Positions 25,101 to 31,100 of a stretch of 64,000 bases of DNA are shown piece after piece. A program made the position numbers and the translations under genes. The stretch covers positions 131,001-195,000 of the forward strand of contig JAODUO010000112.1 of the NCBI GenBank assembly GCA_025642075.2. Direction: 5' to 3'. The notes under the pieces are model-generated. The model was not told the DNA's origin. It was given only the letters and a program-made list of their open reading frames with translations, and searched no databases. Source of the DNA: Ridgeia piscesae. Its lineage: Eukaryota; Annelida; Polychaeta; Sabellida; Siboglinidae. Position 1 is the first letter of the stretch; every line of letters starts with the position of its first letter.

Positions 25101-28100
25101 GGTACTGGAGGCATGTTCACAGTAAACCTCAAACTTGTGCTTGTAAGTATAGGCTGCTTCTTTCACACACTCTCTTCCAACACCTGTCATTGGTAAGCAC
25201 TGTGCGCTGTGGCAGAAAGAACAATATAGAACAGAGAAACAGAAGACTTCTCACACCCTCATCGAGATCATTTATGTATAATACAAACAAAACTGGACCC
25301 AAAACAGAGCAATGCCAGACTCCACTCCTCACTGGTGACCATTCAGAATTGTGCCCATTGATTGGGCTCTGTCTACCAGCCATTTAGATATCCATTCACT
25401 TACAACTCCTCCTGTGCCTTGTGCCTTCAGTTTCCTCTCTAGTCTGGCGTGAGGGACTCGGTCAAAAGCTTTACAAAATTTCAAATAAATGTGGTCCACT
25501 GGTAATTCTTGATCAGTATACAATGTTGCTTTGTTTAGGTAAACTAGACGGTTCATTAAACAGGAACGACCTTTCCAGAGACCTTGTTGTGATGGTTTAA
25601 TTAACTCATTTGTTAGAGGTGTCTGATGATCTCATCTCTTATGATGGATTCCATGGTCTTGGATATGTGGGATGTCAGACTCACTGGTCTATAATTACAT
25701 GGCTGCGATTTTTTCATTTGTTTTTTGTATATGGGTGTAATATTTGCCCTTTTCCAATCTGGAGGGACTTCTCCCATTTCCACACACCCTCTCTTTATGA
25801 TTGGCCTTGACTTCAACTTCCACTGCTCTAGTGGTCAGTTCGTCCACTTTTGCCTCTAACTTGTCCTGCTTGTCCTTCAACCCTTGCACCAGTTTCAGTA
25901 GCTCGACAGCTTTTGAGTTGCAGACTTTACAAAAACCAGTGCAACTGTTCCCTGTGATTTTCTATGAAATTATATTCATCGCTTGTTACATTTTCACCCT
26001 CTGTTTGGAACCAAGCTCCACAATACTCACATATTAGTCCCCTGTCAGTTTTGGTCACTTGCTTCTTACATCCCTCACACTTATGTGTCATTTTCTTATT
26101 TGTCTGACCTGACTGCACACTACTATTTCCTACCTGTGACATTTTGTACAGGTGTCAGGCTGATGGATCCAATTTGTATTTACCACGTAGGCTGCAGTAT
26201 TGTTGAACTATTTATTGTCTGTTATTTAAGAAACAAAGGTGTGTGAGTATCCAGACGCTAGTGCAGTGCAAAGGAAAATGTAGGTCTTCGCCCCAGTTGG
26301 GCCCCAGGGTGCCACTGGGAATGAGGCGTCTGGTGGAGGGTCTGTTAGTACAAAAGTTATTGTTTTTGTTTTGTTTAATGTAATTTGTGTTTGTTCTGTT
26401 TACATTAAATTTGTAAGAAATGCACTTTTGTTTGAGTTGTGTTGGGGGATTTGGGTTTCGCGCGCTTTTAATGTTTATTTACATCTGCGCCAATTTGAGG
26501 ACCGGTTTGCCAAGTGAACTAATTTTGCAAAATTACTTTAGGATAATCAATGGGGATTATTATTGCAGGCTTATGTTCTAAACATGATACAGATGGACAT
26601 CTGCGAATCATACTTTGTAACAGTTTCTAGATTTTATGTTGTTAATGACAGTAGTAGAGCCAGAAAAAAGGAAACGACTGCACCTGACGCATGCGCAACC
26701 AACCACCTAACTCGTGTTATGCAGTAGAGTCGAGTGATTCCAGTTAGATTCCCACACTCATGCTAAGGCCAGAGCCAGTACCCATTGGTACATCAGAAGA
26801 TATAGGAAGAAGCACAACCTCATTGAACATGTGAAACAATTCAAATTGGTGTAAACAGATTTTCAGTTACGATTCAAAGTCGGCATTAAATAATTATCAT
26901 TCATGTGCAAACTTAAAATGGTCTCCTATTCATACTACCTAGGATACCCTACACTTGCTGGTCGTCAGGTACACATGACAGAATGGTAATAGAGACATGT
27001 TGCACAAAGACGTCTTTCAAGAAGTAGAATTCATCAACATGACAGTGAATCACCACAGCTAGTCAATGTTGTCATTTGGAACTGTCCTACGTCAGCCAGT
27101 TTAACACAAATGCCCTGTTATGAGTGGAAAACATTCTTTGTGTTTTACAGAGGTTATACGAGTATAACCAAAGCATGCAACCACACAAATTAATAAAGAA
27201 TATTTCAACTTCCAGTTGAAAAATTTCCTCATCAACCTCTATCCATTTATCCTCTGTGATTCTTATAATCATTATATTTCACCCCGTCCAATATATGGAG
27301 CAGCAGATGTAACACAAATTCTCACCTCTTTTCCCCTTCAATGGAATAGAAAACCCATAGATCTGTCATGCATTGGAGATGTTTCCAACTGTTTCGTTGG
27401 GCAAGGTGAGGAGAGACAATGATGCATGTGTTGTCCCTGACTATGGAGGCTGATGCCGCACCCTTCACACAATTCCTGCTCTTGATGGAGTCGGGTAGAA
27501 TTCATCAACGTGATGCAGTGAATATTTCAACTTATGGTTGAGGATTTAATCATCAATCTCTATCCATTTATTTTCTGTGATGCGTATAATAATTTTATTT
27601 ATAAAGCACTGTATATTCAGAATATACTTTGGCATGTAAAATATTACATCAGTAAACATCAATACATCAGATGTACACAATAAATAAATAAAGCAAACTG
27701 CAGCCTCTGGCACTGTGTGACACAAACAAATGTCAACTTACCATATCCATAGCCCTGGATACGAGGACAGTATATTTGTGAATGATTTGACACTGTCATG
27801 TCGGGTTTGTCATAGCACCTGTGTAAGTAAGAGACAGAAGTACGTGGACAGACACTGACAAACTCTCACCCCAATGTCACGTGACAGGAAGTTGACGTTA
27901 TACTTACCTAATAATAATAATGACATACATGATGTTCTCCTGTCACCAATGACTCATCCAAATCCCTGCATCAGTATTTGTCACGTATGGAAGTCAGTTG
28001 ACAGCAGTTGCCACAGGAACACTGGTCCCTACTGTCAATGTCAACGTCGACTCCATCCTATTGACCTTTGCTGTCACTTGACAAGTTAGGACACTTTCCC

Positions 28101-31100
28101 GTGCTAGCCAAATCTGGTGTATGTCTCTTTGGGTCCAACTGGTATGGTCGTAAATTGTGACACTGATTCTGCGCCATACAGTGTACTTAATTTCACAGAA
28201 GAGACAAAACAGTGCAACAAGTGCAGATTAATGTGAATTGTGATGTTGATTGTCACATGATACAATGTGTGCTGGGGATGTAGTCCACGTGAATGCTGGC
28301 TTGCCAATAAAACAGTTATGGAACTGACTATAAGTTCAACATGCGACACAATATTGTCATTATTTGATTGCTTTCATTGTAACTAATACGTATTATGCGT
28401 GTTGTTGTGTGAAAACTGTCAACTCTGGAGTATCCATTCAAAGCTTGCTCATTATATATTTTTTCAAATGATGGTGGTGTCCATCCAATTATCTTTCCAG
28501 CAGTTTCTCCAGTCTTTCTCCTTAGTAATTGTTCCCAGAAAACCATACTAGAATGCCAACAATATTAGGAACTGAGAAGTGGGCTGCCAAATAAGATAAT
28601 CTCACTGGTCGCAGACAGATACAGTCCTCCATGCGCATGTTACAACACAGCTACTCTCTGGTGCCATGTCTCAGCAGAGCCCACAAGTACACCAGCCTGG
28701 AGCCCCACCTCCCACCTCCCACCTCCCACCTCCCACCTCCCACCTCCCACCTCCCACCTCCCACCTCCCACCTCCCACCTCCCACCTCCCACCTCCCACC
28801 TCCCACCCCCACCCCCCACCCCCCACCCCCACCTCCCACCTCCCACCTCCCACCCCCCACCTCCCACCTCCCACCTCCCACCTCCCACCTCCCACTGCAC
28901 CTTGTTCTGGCTCTTTCATGACATCACAGACATGGCCTGGCTCAAATATAATGTTCATGTGCGCGTTAGATGTTAAGTGAAGTGAAGTCCCTGTTTAGTT
29001 ATTGTAATTTATGGAAAGATCCAATTCACTCCAACAGTGGTCCAGTTCTAGTGACTTCAATTCACTAAACGTTGTTCACTTCAAGTGACTTCAGTTCACT
29101 TAAAGTTGTTCACTCGACATGACTTCAGTTCACTCAAAATTGTTTAGTCCACATGACTTCAGTTCACTCAAAATTGTTTAGTCCACCTGACTTCAGTTCA
29201 CTCAAAGTTGTTTAGTCCACATGACTTCAGTTCACTCAAAGTTGTTTAGTCCACATGACTTCAGTTCACTCAAAGTTGTTTAGTCCACATGACTTCAGTT
29301 CACTCAAAGTTGTTTTGTCCACATGACTTCAGTTCACTCAAAGTTGTTTAGTCCACATGACTTCAGTTCACTCAAAGTTGTTTTGTCCACATGACTTCAG
29401 TTCACTCAAAGTTGTTTAGTCCACATGACTTCAGTTCACTCAAAGTTGTTTTGTCCACATGACTTCAGTTCACTCAAAGTTGTTTAGTCCACATGACTTC
29501 AGTTCACTCAAAGTTGTTTTGTCCACATGACTTCAGTTCACTCAAAGTTGTTTAGTCCACATGACTTCAGTTCACTCAAAGTTGTTCATTCCATGTGGCT
29601 TCAGTTCACTCAAAGTTGTTCACTCCATGTGGTTCAGTTCAATCAAATTGATCCACATGCCTTAAGTTGCCTCAAGTTTGTTCAGTCCACATTGCTCCAG
29701 TTCACTTGTCTATACATGTGTGCATACAACATACACTCTCACATGTGTTGGAGATACTCTCAGCCCGTACACTCTCACCAGTGCTGGAGCCTGGAGATAC
29801 TCTCAACTGTGTTAGTTATACTCTCAGCCCTGTATACTCTCACCAGTGCTGGAGCCTGGAGATATTCTCAACTGTGTCGGTTATAGTGTTTACTCTCAGC
29901 CCTGTATACTCTCACCAGTGCTGGAGCCTGGAGATACTCTCAACTGTGTTGGTTATAGTGTTTACTCTCAGCCCTGTATACTCTCACCAGTGCTGGAGCC
30001 TGGAGATACTCTCAACTATGTTAGTTATACTCTCAGCCCTGTATACTCTCACCAGTGCTGGAGCCTAGAGATACTCTCAACTGTGTTGGTTATAGTGTTT
30101 ACTCTGAGCCCTGTATACTCTCACCAGTGCTAGAGCCTGGAGATACTCTCAACTATGTTAGTTATACTCTCAGCCCTGTATACTCTCACCAGTGCTGGAG
30201 CCTGGAGATACTCTCAACTGTGTTGGTTATACTCTCAGCCCTGTATACTCTCACCAGTGCTGGAGCCTGGAGATACTCTCAACTATGTTAGTTATACTCT
30301 CAGCCCTGTATACTCTCACCAGTGCTGGAGCCTGGAGATACTCTCAACTATGTTAGTTATACTCTCAGCCCTGCATACTCTCACCAGTGCTGGAGCCTGG
30401 AGATACTCTCAACTGTGTTGGTTATACTCTCAGCCCTGTATACTCTCACCAGTGCTGGAGCCTGGAGATACTCTCAACTGTGTTGGTTATACTCTCAGCC
30501 CTGTATACTCTCACCAGTGCTGGAGCCTGGAGATACTCTCAACTGTGTTGGTTATACTCTCAGCCCTGTATACTCTCACCAGTGCTGGAGCCTGGAGATA
30601 CTCTCAACTGTGTTGGTTATAGTGTTTACTCTCAGCCCTGTATACTCACACCAGTGCTGGAGCCTGGAGATACTCTCAACTGTGTTGGTTATAGTGTTTA
30701 CTCTCAGCCCCGTACACTCTCACCAGTGCTGGAGCCTGGAGATACTCTAAACTGTGTTGGTTATAGTTTTTACTCTTAGCTCTGTATACTCACACCAGTA
30801 CTGGAGCCTGGAGATACTCTCAACTGTGTTGGTTATAGTTTTTACTCTTAGCTCTGTATACTCACACCAGTACTGGAGCCTGGAGATACTCTCAACTGTG
30901 TTGGTTATAGTTTTTATTCTTAGCTCTGTATACTCTCACCAGTGCTGGAGCCTGGAGATACTCTCAACTGTGTTGGTTATAGTTTTTACTCTTAGCTCTG
31001 TATACTCTCACCAGTGCTGGAGCCTGGAGATACTCTCAATTGTGTTGGTTATAGTGTTTACTCTCAGCCCTGTATACTCTCACCAGTGCTGGAGCCTGGA

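Noticed and set aside
28631..28980. Pro/His-rich or Gly/Trp-rich proteins
   Set aside because: Seven-base repeat gives open frames in every phase; no start context or splice support.
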